This document shows positions 5,203 to 11,088 of a stretch of 40,344 nucleotides of DNA, one piece after another. The notes under the pieces are model-generated. The model saw only the letters and a list, made by a program, of their open reading frames with translations. It was not told where the DNA came from and searched no databases. Each line of letters begins with the position of its first letter. Position 1 is the stretch's first letter. A program made the translations under genes and the position numbers. Source of the DNA: a virus; IMG/VR virus record IMGVR_UViG_3300003885_000050, positions 1-40,344 of that record; one strand, written 5' to 3'.

Positions 5203-5533
5203 GTTCCTTGTAAGAAGTTAAGAAGAGTGAATGACGGAACAACAGTTTTAACGCTGTAACGTCAAGCGGTGCGTCCCTATGCACGGGAAGCCGCTCGGTT
5301 GACCTAATACATGAATAATCTAGTTAATAGGTCATTGCGGGTAATAAGTGGAAGTTATAACCATTTAAGATAATCCCGCTCACTCTTCTTAGTTCCTTAC
5401 ATAACCCCTAACCCCTAACTCCTTAAAATTCGTAGAAATTTCCCCAGGAAATCTCAAAATACGAATTCCCGGTGAGAGAGAAGCAGAAAACCATACCCTA
5501 GCCCCTTAAAGCTACTTCTTTCTCACCTTTTTT
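5203..5533 (+). ncRNA. Putative stand-alone structured noncoding RNA, about 330 nt
   Basis: The stretch has no credible reading frame but a dense set of nested stems. P1: 5210-5230 pairs with 5380-5400, 21 bp with 18 Watson-Crick pairs, two G-U and one mismatch. Inside it, in order: TGACG/CGTCA (5232-5236/5260-5264) with ACAG/CTGT; AGCGG/CCGCT (5265-5269/5291-5295) with TCCC/GGGA; TGACCTA/TAGGTCA (5300-5306/5328-5334); GCGGG/CCCGC (5337-5341/5375-5379) with TAAGTGG/CCATTTA. The first helix starts one base after P1 and the last ends one base before P1 resumes. Downstream are AATTCGTA/TACGAATT (5427-5434/5460-5467) around ATTTCC/GGAAAT, and a terminator. No known class is recognised. Confidence 0.72.
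5471..5533 (+). terminator. Rho-independent terminator of the structured RNA
   Basis: GGTGAGAGAGAAGCAG (5471-5486) pairs with CTACTTCTTTCTCACC (5512-5527), 16 positions with one G-U and one mismatch, followed by six T (5528-5533). The long loop (5487-5511) has no clear fold. It separates the RNA from the gene at 5552. Confidence 0.85.
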
Positions 5534-5536
5534 ATA

Positions 5537-5545
5537 TGATATAAT
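5537..5545 (+). promoter_or_regulatory. Extended -10 promoter placing the start of transcription at the 5552 start codon
   Basis: TGATATAAT is a perfect extended -10 element directly after the terminator. Seven bases separate its end from ATG 5552, so the transcript would begin at or beside the start codon (leaderless). No ribosome site lies between. Confidence 0.6.
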
Positions 5546-5551
5546 TAACGC

Positions 5552-5866
5552 ATGGAAAGAACTGAACATTTTGAAAGCTGTTCCGCCGCACTTTGTAAAG
5601 ACATGACGGACAAAGAGAAAGGAGAGGCTATCTGGTATCCTGGTGAAGAGATTTGTTCCGGCAAGCCACCGAATGACTTTATAAAAGAACAGCAAAGGAT
5701 GAACCGAAGACTTAAAAAAGGCACTGCCAGCTACGGCAATAAAAGTTATACGGCAAAAATGCTGGAAACTACAAAGAGAGATAGAAAACCTATTGGTAAA
5801 CCATTCACTAAGGGCCACACCATTGGGTCGTCTCACAGATTTAAGGCCACTACGGGGCCGACTTAA
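5552..5866 (+). CDS. Hypothetical protein with Cys motif, 104 aa
   Basis: The protein has three Cys in the first 35 residues (FESCSAALCKD, then WYPGEEICSGK) and a long basic C-terminal half (MNRRLKKG, TTKRDRKPIGKPFTKGH). The 'W.PGE.IC' turn with upstream Cys is a pattern of small phage proteins that probably bind zinc; no activity is known to me. The gene has its own promoter and appears leaderless. The basic tail suggests nucleic-acid binding, perhaps of the neighbouring RNA, which is only a guess from position. Confidence 0.65.
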   Translation: MERTEHFESCSAALCKDMTDKEKGEAIWYPGEEICSGKPPNDFIKEQQRMNRRLKKGTASYGNKSYTAKMLETTKRDRKPIGKPFTKGHTIGSSHRFKATTGPT

Positions 5867-5894
5867 TACTCTAACCCCCCGAAGTAGTAGTTTT

Positions 5895-6224
5895 ATGAGT
5901 CCCACACAGAGAACTCTTAAACTGTATAGAGATAATGGTTATTATGCCGAGGTGGTTGAGCGTTGGAACCAGTATGCTCATATACGGCAGGACTTCATGG
6001 GAATATGCGACTTAATATGCCTGAAAGGTAAAGATACTGTCTGCGTCCAGGCCACAAGCAATTCAAACGTGTCAGCCAGAGTAAATAAACTTAATGCCTC
6101 TCCTAATACTAAAATATTAAAAGAAGCCGGATGGAGGATTGTAGTAATAGGCTGGGGAAAATATAAATATAAGCGTGGCGGTAAACTAATGCTCTGGAAG
6201 CATAAAATTATAGACCTGACTTAG
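5895..6224 (+). CDS. Putative PD-(D/E)XK-type nuclease (Holliday-resolvase-like), 109 aa
   Basis: I chose ATG 5895; an earlier in-frame ATG would overlap the previous gene by 74 nt. The protein reads SPTQRTLKLYRDNGYYAEVVERW, then QDFMGICDLICLKGKDTVCVQATS and NVSARVNKL, then GWRIVVIGWGK. The acidic residue in the first helix, the D in 'GicDLicl' and the following V-Q-A-T strand match the E...D...x-Q layout of small phage PD-(D/E)XK nucleases. It would cut or resolve DNA during replication. There is no Shine-Dalgarno site. It is the last plus-strand early gene before the convergent lysis genes. Confidence 0.55.
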   Translation: MSPTQRTLKLYRDNGYYAEVVERWNQYAHIRQDFMGICDLICLKGKDTVCVQATSNSNVSARVNKLNASPNTKILKEAGWRIVVIGWGKYKYKRGGKLMLWKHKIIDLT

Positions 6225-6233
6225 CCTAAAAAC

Positions 6234-6401
6234 TTATTTAGTTTTAGAGATTGCGTGTCTCGTGGTTGCGAACCCAGCTCCAATCAGGATAGTGATCAGT
6301 GATACAAAGGTATCATTACCTATCATGTTAAGGCTGTAGAATAACCCCAGCAGTCCTATAACAACAGCTACTGCGTAAGTTTTGGACCCATCTATTTTCA
6401 T
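6234..6401 (-). CDS. Holin-like small membrane protein, 55 aa
   Basis: Two hydrophobic segments (YAVAVVIGLLGLFYSL, residues about 9-24; FVSLITILIGAGFA, about 32-45) are joined by a short polar turn, with a basic C-terminus (TRHAISKTK). Size and topology fit a class II holin. Position fits too: last gene of the lysis cassette after the endolysin and another membrane protein, overlapping the latter by 4 nt. An A/T-rich hairpin (CTAAAAAC/GTTTTAG) covers its 3' end at the convergence with the plus-strand genes. Confidence 0.6.
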   Translation of the reverse strand: MKIDGSKTYAVAVVIGLLGLFYSLNMIGNDTFVSLITILIGAGFATTRHAISKTK

Positions 6402-6634
6402 TGCTTTTGGTTTAATAAATAAGATTCTATATTACCAATTTTTATATCTATCCGATTAAGGGTGCTGGTTAGATTTATATCCACCTCATTACCCCTGGCT
6501 ATTGCCAACTCTAATGCCCTAAGACGCAGGTTGATATTAGTCATCCATGTCAAAATGCCCATTATTAAAATCGGAATAAGTATTTTCAGGAATACATGCT
6601 GAAACCACCAGTCTATTGAATATTGGTCAGACAT
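6398..6634 (-). CDS. Small membrane protein with coiled coil, lysis cassette, 78 aa
   Basis: An N-terminal hydrophobic segment (VFLKILIPILIMGILTWM, residues about 14-31) is followed by a charged helix (LRLRALELAIARGNEVDINLTSTLNRIDIKI) that can form a coiled coil. The gene overlaps the endolysin end by 22 nt and the next holin-like gene by 4 nt. One membrane span and a periplasm-long helix suggest a holin partner or i-spanin-like role; neither can be decided from sequence. Confidence 0.6.
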   Translation of the reverse strand: MSDQYSIDWWFQHVFLKILIPILIMGILTWMTNINLRLRALELAIARGNEVDINLTSTLNRIDIKIGNIESYLLNQKQ

Positions 6635-6783
6635 ACTCTGATTGACTCTCTAGTCTTCCTTAGCTCTTCTTCTGCTTTATGAGTGGCCTCTATTTGCTCC
6701 TGCCAACGCTGGTAATTAAGCTCCTTCTCTTTTATTGACTCTTTATGGTCAGCTACTTCCTGCTTATATTTCTCTTCGTACAT
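6613..6783 (-). CDS. Putative internal in-frame product: coiled-coil protein, 56 aa
   Basis: Inside the endolysin gene the minus strand has AAGGAGG (complement of 6794-6800) about 10 nt before an in-frame ATG (6781-6783). This is the best ribosome site in the lysis region. Translation from it gives a 56-aa helical, highly charged protein (MYEEKYKQEVADHKESIKEK...). The endolysin's own start lacks such a site. The segment may be a separate gene whose upstream frame happens to stay open, or a true dual-start arrangement. Confidence 0.45.
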   Translation of the reverse strand: MYEEKYKQEVADHKESIKEKELNYQRWQEQIEATHKAEEELRKTRESIRVCLTNIQ

Positions 6784-7152
6784 GCTGTCTTCACCTCCTT
6801 CGTGTTTATTTATATCTAGTTGGAAGTGAGCTAAATCCCATCTCCAATCTAAATCAATGTAGGGCCAAATTATATAATCTAACTGCCTGGAAATCATATA
6901 TAGTTTCTCATACAGTTTAGTGGAATAAGATAGCTTGCCTTCGACTATGAAAGCCAAGTCAACGGCCTCCCCTATTAAGTGCTTGGACTTCATGGTTTTG
7001 CTGTATCCCCTACTAACCAACTCTCGTTGTTCCTCTTTTGTCCTAGTAGTAGAAGTAACTATGATAGGCAGTCCCTTAGCCTTGGCCTGCTTAATAAGCT
7101 CTTTGACTTGGGTTCTGAACGGCTCTACTAATTTATTGATATCTCGGCTCAT
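6613..7152 (-). CDS. Endolysin: M15 (VanY/L-Ala-D-Glu type) peptidase with coiled-coil tail, 179 aa
   Basis: Residues 1-118 are an M15 zinc peptidase that should cleave peptidoglycan stem peptides: TSTTRTKEEQ, then the metal motif S56-x-H58-x2-G61-x-A63-x-D65 (SKHLIGEAVD) and the third ligand H109 in WDLAHF. The rest (about 124-179) is a charged coiled coil not usual for this family. An AAGGAGG site and ATG (residue 124) sit exactly at the domain border, so this tail may also be made alone. The main start has no ribosome site. Holin-type genes follow downstream. Confidence 0.85.
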   Translation of the reverse strand: MSRDINKLVEPFRTQVKELIKQAKAKGLPIIVTSTTRTKEEQRELVSRGYSKTMKSKHLIGEAVDLAFIVEGKLSYSTKLYEKLYMISRQLDYIIWPYIDLDWRWDLAHFQLDINKHEGGEDSMYEEKYKQEVADHKESIKEKELNYQRWQEQIEATHKAEEELRKTRESIRVCLTNIQ

Positions 7153-7158
7153 GTGATG

Positions 7159-7187
7159 TTGACAGTATACCTAAATCTTGATAATAT
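7159..7187 (+). promoter_or_regulatory. Sigma70-like promoter of the 7259-8211 island
   Basis: A perfect -35 (TTGACA, 7159-7164) is followed after 17 nt by TAATAT (7182-7187), or after 15 nt by GATAAT (7180-7185). The expected start near 7193-7194 coincides with the first base of the structured leader. It overlaps the region just upstream of the oppositely oriented endolysin gene. Confidence 0.6.
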
Positions 7188-7192
7188 TATAC

Positions 7193-7258
7193 AGCGATTG
7201 CGTAGCCGGTAGTACATAGTCGCTAATACCTTTCTTCTACCGGAGAAAGGTATTTTTT
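7193..7258 (+). promoter_or_regulatory. Kissing-loop / attenuator leader upstream of the 7259 gene
   Basis: Hairpin I is AGCGA (7193-7197) / TCGCT (7220-7224), with CCGGTAG (7206-7212) in its loop. Hairpin II is a perfect 10-bp stem, AATACCTTTC (7225-7234) / GAAAGGTATT (7245-7254), whose 10-nt loop contains CTACCGG (7237-7243). That loop is the exact complement of the first loop, so a 7-bp kissing interaction is possible. Hairpin II is followed by a T run (7253-7258) and then directly ATG 7259, and it buries the purine-rich GGAGAAAGG. The leader could attenuate transcription, block translation, or both. Confidence 0.6.
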
Positions 7259-7636
7259 ATGAATAATAAGAAAATAGCAGAAGAGCTGGCGGCAAGAATG
7301 CTCAATAAAGAGCTGATAAAGTTTAATCCAGTAGTCTTGGAGTTTTTACATCCTGGCAGTGAAGCTGAAAAGTATAAGGCTGAACAGAAGATGCTTAGGA
7401 TAATTCAACAAGCTAGAAAGATTGTTGAACATAAGAAAGAGTACGCATGTTCAGTAGCCCCCAGAACGTGGGGAATACCTAAAAATAAACAGGAAGTAAA
7501 GGAGGCTATGAACTATGCTGAAAACCAAATCAAAGGTCGTGTGATACAGTTATATAAAATTCATAGCTGGGCCAACAGGAAAAAGATTAAGCCACCTACA
7601 AAAACTATTAAATTAACTATGCCTGAAATAAGATGA
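7259..7636 (+). CDS. Hypothetical protein, 125 aa, island gene 1
   Basis: A basic, mostly helical protein (EKYKAEQKMLRIIQQARKIVEHKKEY, QEVKEAMNYAENQIKGRVIQLYK) with a Lys-rich tail. No domain is recognised. Its ATG directly follows the T-run of the leader hairpin, so ribosome access would depend on that fold. It overlaps the next gene by 4 nt (ATGA). The pair stands alone on the plus strand within otherwise minus-strand late genes. Confidence 0.7.
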   Translation: MNNKKIAEELAARMLNKELIKFNPVVLEFLHPGSEAEKYKAEQKMLRIIQQARKIVEHKKEYACSVAPRTWGIPKNKQEVKEAMNYAENQIKGRVIQLYKIHSWANRKKIKPPTKTIKLTMPEIR

Positions 7637-8211
7637 AAGAATTACTGGAGATAGATAGCCCCGACAAACCTGAAATCCCAAAGTCATGGGAGTACGACAA
7701 GTCTGTAAAAGTGGTTCAACAGGCTGTATATAGTTGGAAGAATATAACTACCTCTGTACTTATAGAGTTATATGTGGCTAGAGAGAAGTTGAGTGAAGTT
7801 GGTAACCCTAATTGGAATAAAAGTTCCAATAGTAAAACCTGGTCAAAATACTGCGAAGACATAGGCGCAAGCAGACAAGTGGTCAATCGCTGGTTAGCTT
7901 GGCATTTTGGAGCATCTGATAAAATTACACCCAGCCCTGACAGTCCTAAGCCGGAAAACAAAGAACTGGTTAAGCTAGGTGAGATTTATAAAAATATAGA
8001 TGATAAAACTTTTGATAAGGAGATGCATAAAGAAATGTCATTAGGCACAACTATACTAAAAACTGGACATAAGTTGATATCCGGTCTCAATTCATACAAA
8101 ATCAGTAGATTCTATGACCAGAACGGAGCCACTATGGTAAGAGCTTCGTTATTTGAACTTAGACAGTCAATAGATGAGTTCTTAGAAGTCATAGAGCCTC
8201 GTCAAGTCTAA
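7633..8211 (+). CDS. HTH protein resembling DUF3102-type regulators, 192 aa, island gene 2
   Basis: Residues 37-90 (TTSVLIELYVAREKLSEVGN... WSKYCEDIGASRQVVNRWLAWHF) follow the DUF3102-like plan: a helix 'LieLy.AREkL', a W, and a helix-turn-helix 'iGaSrqvvNRWL'. The second half (KLGEIYKNIDDKTF..., SLFELRQSIDEFLEVIEP) is helical. DNA binding is likely; it may control the late genes that face it or its own promoter. It is translationally coupled to 7259-7636 by ATGA. Confidence 0.6.
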   Translation: MKELLEIDSPDKPEIPKSWEYDKSVKVVQQAVYSWKNITTSVLIELYVAREKLSEVGNPNWNKSSNSKTWSKYCEDIGASRQVVNRWLAWHFGASDKITPSPDSPKPENKELVKLGEIYKNIDDKTFDKEMHKEMSLGTTILKTGHKLISGLNSYKISRFYDQNGATMVRASLFELRQSIDEFLEVIEPRQV

Positions 8212-8282
8212 ATGGGTCATTTGACATAATCTATTGCTTGATATACACATCTAATAGCAGAAACATATGAACAAGTATATAT

Positions 8283-11087
8283 CTAACGGTTTAATCCCTC
8301 TACTCTTCTTCGTTTTGGTGTGGTTGGCGTGGTCCGGCGGGGCGTACTGCGGGGATAGTTGGCCGTGCTAAGGTCTAATGCCTCTCTCAATTTTTCCAAT
8401 ATTCTATCACCATCTTCCTTGGCTCGCAGGTAAGCCTCTGCTTGGTCATTTGTGGTAACTCCTCTTCTAAAATCTTTTCTCACTGCCTCTGTCTTTCTTT
8501 CTACCCTATCCTGGTGTATCTGAAAGAATGTTAAGTTCGGGTTGGACGAATTTTTAACCTGTGCGGTCTGCTTCTCTGATAATGCTGATAATCCTTCCTC
8601 GTAATAAACCCTGGCCACGTCTGTTGAGGCTGTACCAATAAGTATAGTCTTTAGGTTTAACTCCACCGGGTATCTAGCTCTACCTGTAGCAGTAGGAGCA
8701 AACCCAAGTTCTGATTGTATCAATCCATCCACCAGCCTATTTACTTGAGCTGCGCCACCTACTCCAGATAGTCCTAACCCCCAGAAAACTAGAGATTTTC
8801 TAAGTTGCTGAATATCCCCATCCTTCCCATAACTTGTTACATACCTTGCTGCTGGCATCATGGCCCTAGCTAATTGGTCTACATCTTCTAGGGGGGCGAT
8901 TGGTTGTCTCCCCCTGGTAAAACTCCTCTCTAAACCTAATGCTTTCTTACCCGCCGTCTCCAGTGGTTCTCCTATAACTGGCAAAAAGGAACCAGGTGTA
9001 AATGCTGGACGACCCCTAACCTGATTAGAATATAGATTAGCCATATACATGCCAACTATTAAATTCATTCCCATAAATATACGCTGTTTAGTCTTTTGAG
9101 GGATTCCTCCAACCCCTAATATTTCCCTGGCATGGCTGTTCATTTCCATAAAAAATGTCTGAAACGGTGCTGCTGTTTTGAATATGTCACTATTTAATAT
9201 CATTGGTTTACTGCCTCGGTTATACATGGATTGAGTCCTTTCAGCGACTATATTGGCAAACCTAAGATTGTCTTCACCCTCAAATCCTAACTTCTTACCA
9301 GCATCTAATCCTGCCGCAAAAGACATGCCAGTCAGATGTTTCTCTTCCCAGTTAGCTATAGCTCCCAGCACGTCATTCACCTTGTCCACGTTGCCAGACC
9401 AGACCCTACGAGGAGCACCAGATATAATCTTTTCTGTAATCAAACCTTTTTGACCCGTCTTGAGCCTTAAAGCCGTAGACTCTCCAGCTAATCTACGCAC
9501 TTCTTTGCTAAAGAACCATTTGGTACCACCTTTTAATGTATTGATAAGCCCTGCTTCTTTAGGCGTTAAGGCAACAAAGGAAGTGGGTTGTAAAGCTACC
9601 ATCCATGATAGGTTCCCAACTAATCCCCCCTTGTATCTAGCCTCCTGTATTTTCTGTAAGATAGCTTCACTTTTACCACCCCTTTCCACCTGGAATATGG
9701 TATCTAGTTTATGTTTCTTGCCCACTAGTTGTATCCTGATATATTCATCCCAGAAAGACGCAGCTTTATTAAAACCTCTGCTCTTGATAACGCTGTTATG
9801 GACTTTAATGTTCTCTATGGCTGGAGAAATGAAGATGTCTTTACTGCTGCTATCTATGTATGAGTCCATCAGTTTGAAGAAGTTGGTCTCTCTTTCATTT
9901 TCCGCCATTTGCCCTATACGTCTTAGCGCCCTACGATTTGTTTTTTCATTTGGGATTATAAAGTCAAAAGCCTCGGAGATTGTAGACTCAGATTCACCGA
10001 GTAGTTTATTCCAGAAACCTGTCCGTTGCATGTGAGGAACATATGAATCAATCTCTCCCATAGACTTCTTGCCTAGCCCCTCGCGAACTGCGTTGGTAGT
10101 GTTTCTCCATCCATCAAATAACTCCCTGACCTCTTTAGCTACTCGGTAATGTTTCAAGTTTGCTCCCTTAGTAGGGAAGGACTCCATCAACTCAACAGCC
10201 GAAAGGGACTTCAACTTTATGTTGGGGATACTTTCAGTTACTTTAGTTAGTAATCGCCCTTGCCTGGCGTTAATAGATACCCCATTGGCATTAAGTAGAT
10301 TACGGACTTTAACTGCCTGTTCATTTCCCCAGTTAGCTGCACCCGCTAATGCTTTTTGGGTTGGCTCGTGTATACGCCGATAAATAGGACCAAATTCAAG
10401 ACTAGTACGGTAAGGGATGTCATCTTGGATTAGAGCCATGTCTCTAGGTGACGTGAACTGCCCTGTCACATTTTTGATTAGACTTGTTTCAATATCTTTA
10501 TAGGCGAAGAACCCTGACTTTTGCCTAATTGCTGCTGCTAAAACTCGTTTACCTCCTCTAGCCCGAAACACGGAAGCTATGTCTGGCTGTATGGACTTAA
10601 TTAATGTAGAAATCTTTTTTAGTGGAACTATATTATCAAAAGAAGAAATTACCTTCCCGGACTTGGCGCTTGAACCAGTAATGCGAGGGTCTATAGAACT
10701 AATAACCAATCCTGCTCCAACAATCGAGCTGGTGAACTTAGCTAATTCTTCTGGCGCTCCTCTTTTTCTCAGGAAACTTTCAGTACCAGCCACTAAGGGC
10801 TGTCTGCTTAAAGGCTCGATTGGTTTAATCCCGATAGTTGCCTGTAAGAACTTATTTTTAACTGGGAGCCTGCCATAATCATCAGTAAATCGCTTCATTT
10901 CCTGCGTCCCTGCCAGTGCCCCTCCAATTAGTCTAATTGGTTCTTCTATGAATATCTCTCTGGCCGCTTGTGGTAATTCCTGAATGACATCCCATGCGCT
11001 TACTTTGGCATCAGGAGTAAAAAACCTATTAATCCTACCTATCAGATTAGGCTTGATAGTGGATGAACCTGGGAATAAGCGACCCAT
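8283..11087 (-). CDS. Very large virion protein, probable internal/ejection protein (LPD38-like), 934 aa
   Basis: This is one of two giant proteins at the end of the virion block, the usual place for podovirus ejection proteins. It contains long helical regions, Gly/Ala-rich patches (VGAGLVISSI, LGLSGVGGAA) and a central-to-C-terminal stretch with FANIVAERTQSMYNRGSKP and TAAPFQTFFMEMNSHAREI, a pattern I associate with the large polyvalent protein domain LPD38. The C-terminus is short and basic (TTPKRRRVEGLNR). I see no lysozyme or transglycosylase motif. A polymerising or DNA-ejection role inside the capsid is inferred from size, place and domain style. It starts 1 nt after the previous gene stops. 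Confidence 0.6.
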   Translation of the reverse strand: MGRLFPGSSTIKPNLIGRINRFFTPDAKVSAWDVIQELPQAAREIFIEEPIRLIGGALAGTQEMKRFTDDYGRLPVKNKFLQATIGIKPIEPLSRQPLVAGTESFLRKRGAPEELAKFTSSIVGAGLVISSIDPRITGSSAKSGKVISSFDNIVPLKKISTLIKSIQPDIASVFRARGGKRVLAAAIRQKSGFFAYKDIETSLIKNVTGQFTSPRDMALIQDDIPYRTSLEFGPIYRRIHEPTQKALAGAANWGNEQAVKVRNLLNANGVSINARQGRLLTKVTESIPNIKLKSLSAVELMESFPTKGANLKHYRVAKEVRELFDGWRNTTNAVREGLGKKSMGEIDSYVPHMQRTGFWNKLLGESESTISEAFDFIIPNEKTNRRALRRIGQMAENERETNFFKLMDSYIDSSSKDIFISPAIENIKVHNSVIKSRGFNKAASFWDEYIRIQLVGKKHKLDTIFQVERGGKSEAILQKIQEARYKGGLVGNLSWMVALQPTSFVALTPKEAGLINTLKGGTKWFFSKEVRRLAGESTALRLKTGQKGLITEKIISGAPRRVWSGNVDKVNDVLGAIANWEEKHLTGMSFAAGLDAGKKLGFEGEDNLRFANIVAERTQSMYNRGSKPMILNSDIFKTAAPFQTFFMEMNSHAREILGVGGIPQKTKQRIFMGMNLIVGMYMANLYSNQVRGRPAFTPGSFLPVIGEPLETAGKKALGLERSFTRGRQPIAPLEDVDQLARAMMPAARYVTSYGKDGDIQQLRKSLVFWGLGLSGVGGAAQVNRLVDGLIQSELGFAPTATGRARYPVELNLKTILIGTASTDVARVYYEEGLSALSEKQTAQVKNSSNPNLTFFQIHQDRVERKTEAVRKDFRRGVTTNDQAEAYLRAKEDGDRILEKLREALDLSTANYPRSTPRRTTPTTPKRRRVEGLNR

Positions 11088-11088
11088 A

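Noticed and set aside
5203-5533. Group I intron, tmRNA or RNase P RNA as identity of the structured RNA.
   Set aside because: Flanking genes are intact and not halves of one gene, there is no tRNA-like end, and the conserved cores of RNase P or group I introns were not seen.
8267-8371. Plus-strand 34-aa frame with a membrane-like segment, behind TTGACA...TATACA (8221-8247).
   Set aside because: It lies antisense to the conserved end of the 934-aa gene, has no ribosome site, and the promoter spacing is only 15 nt. It is more likely a chance frame.
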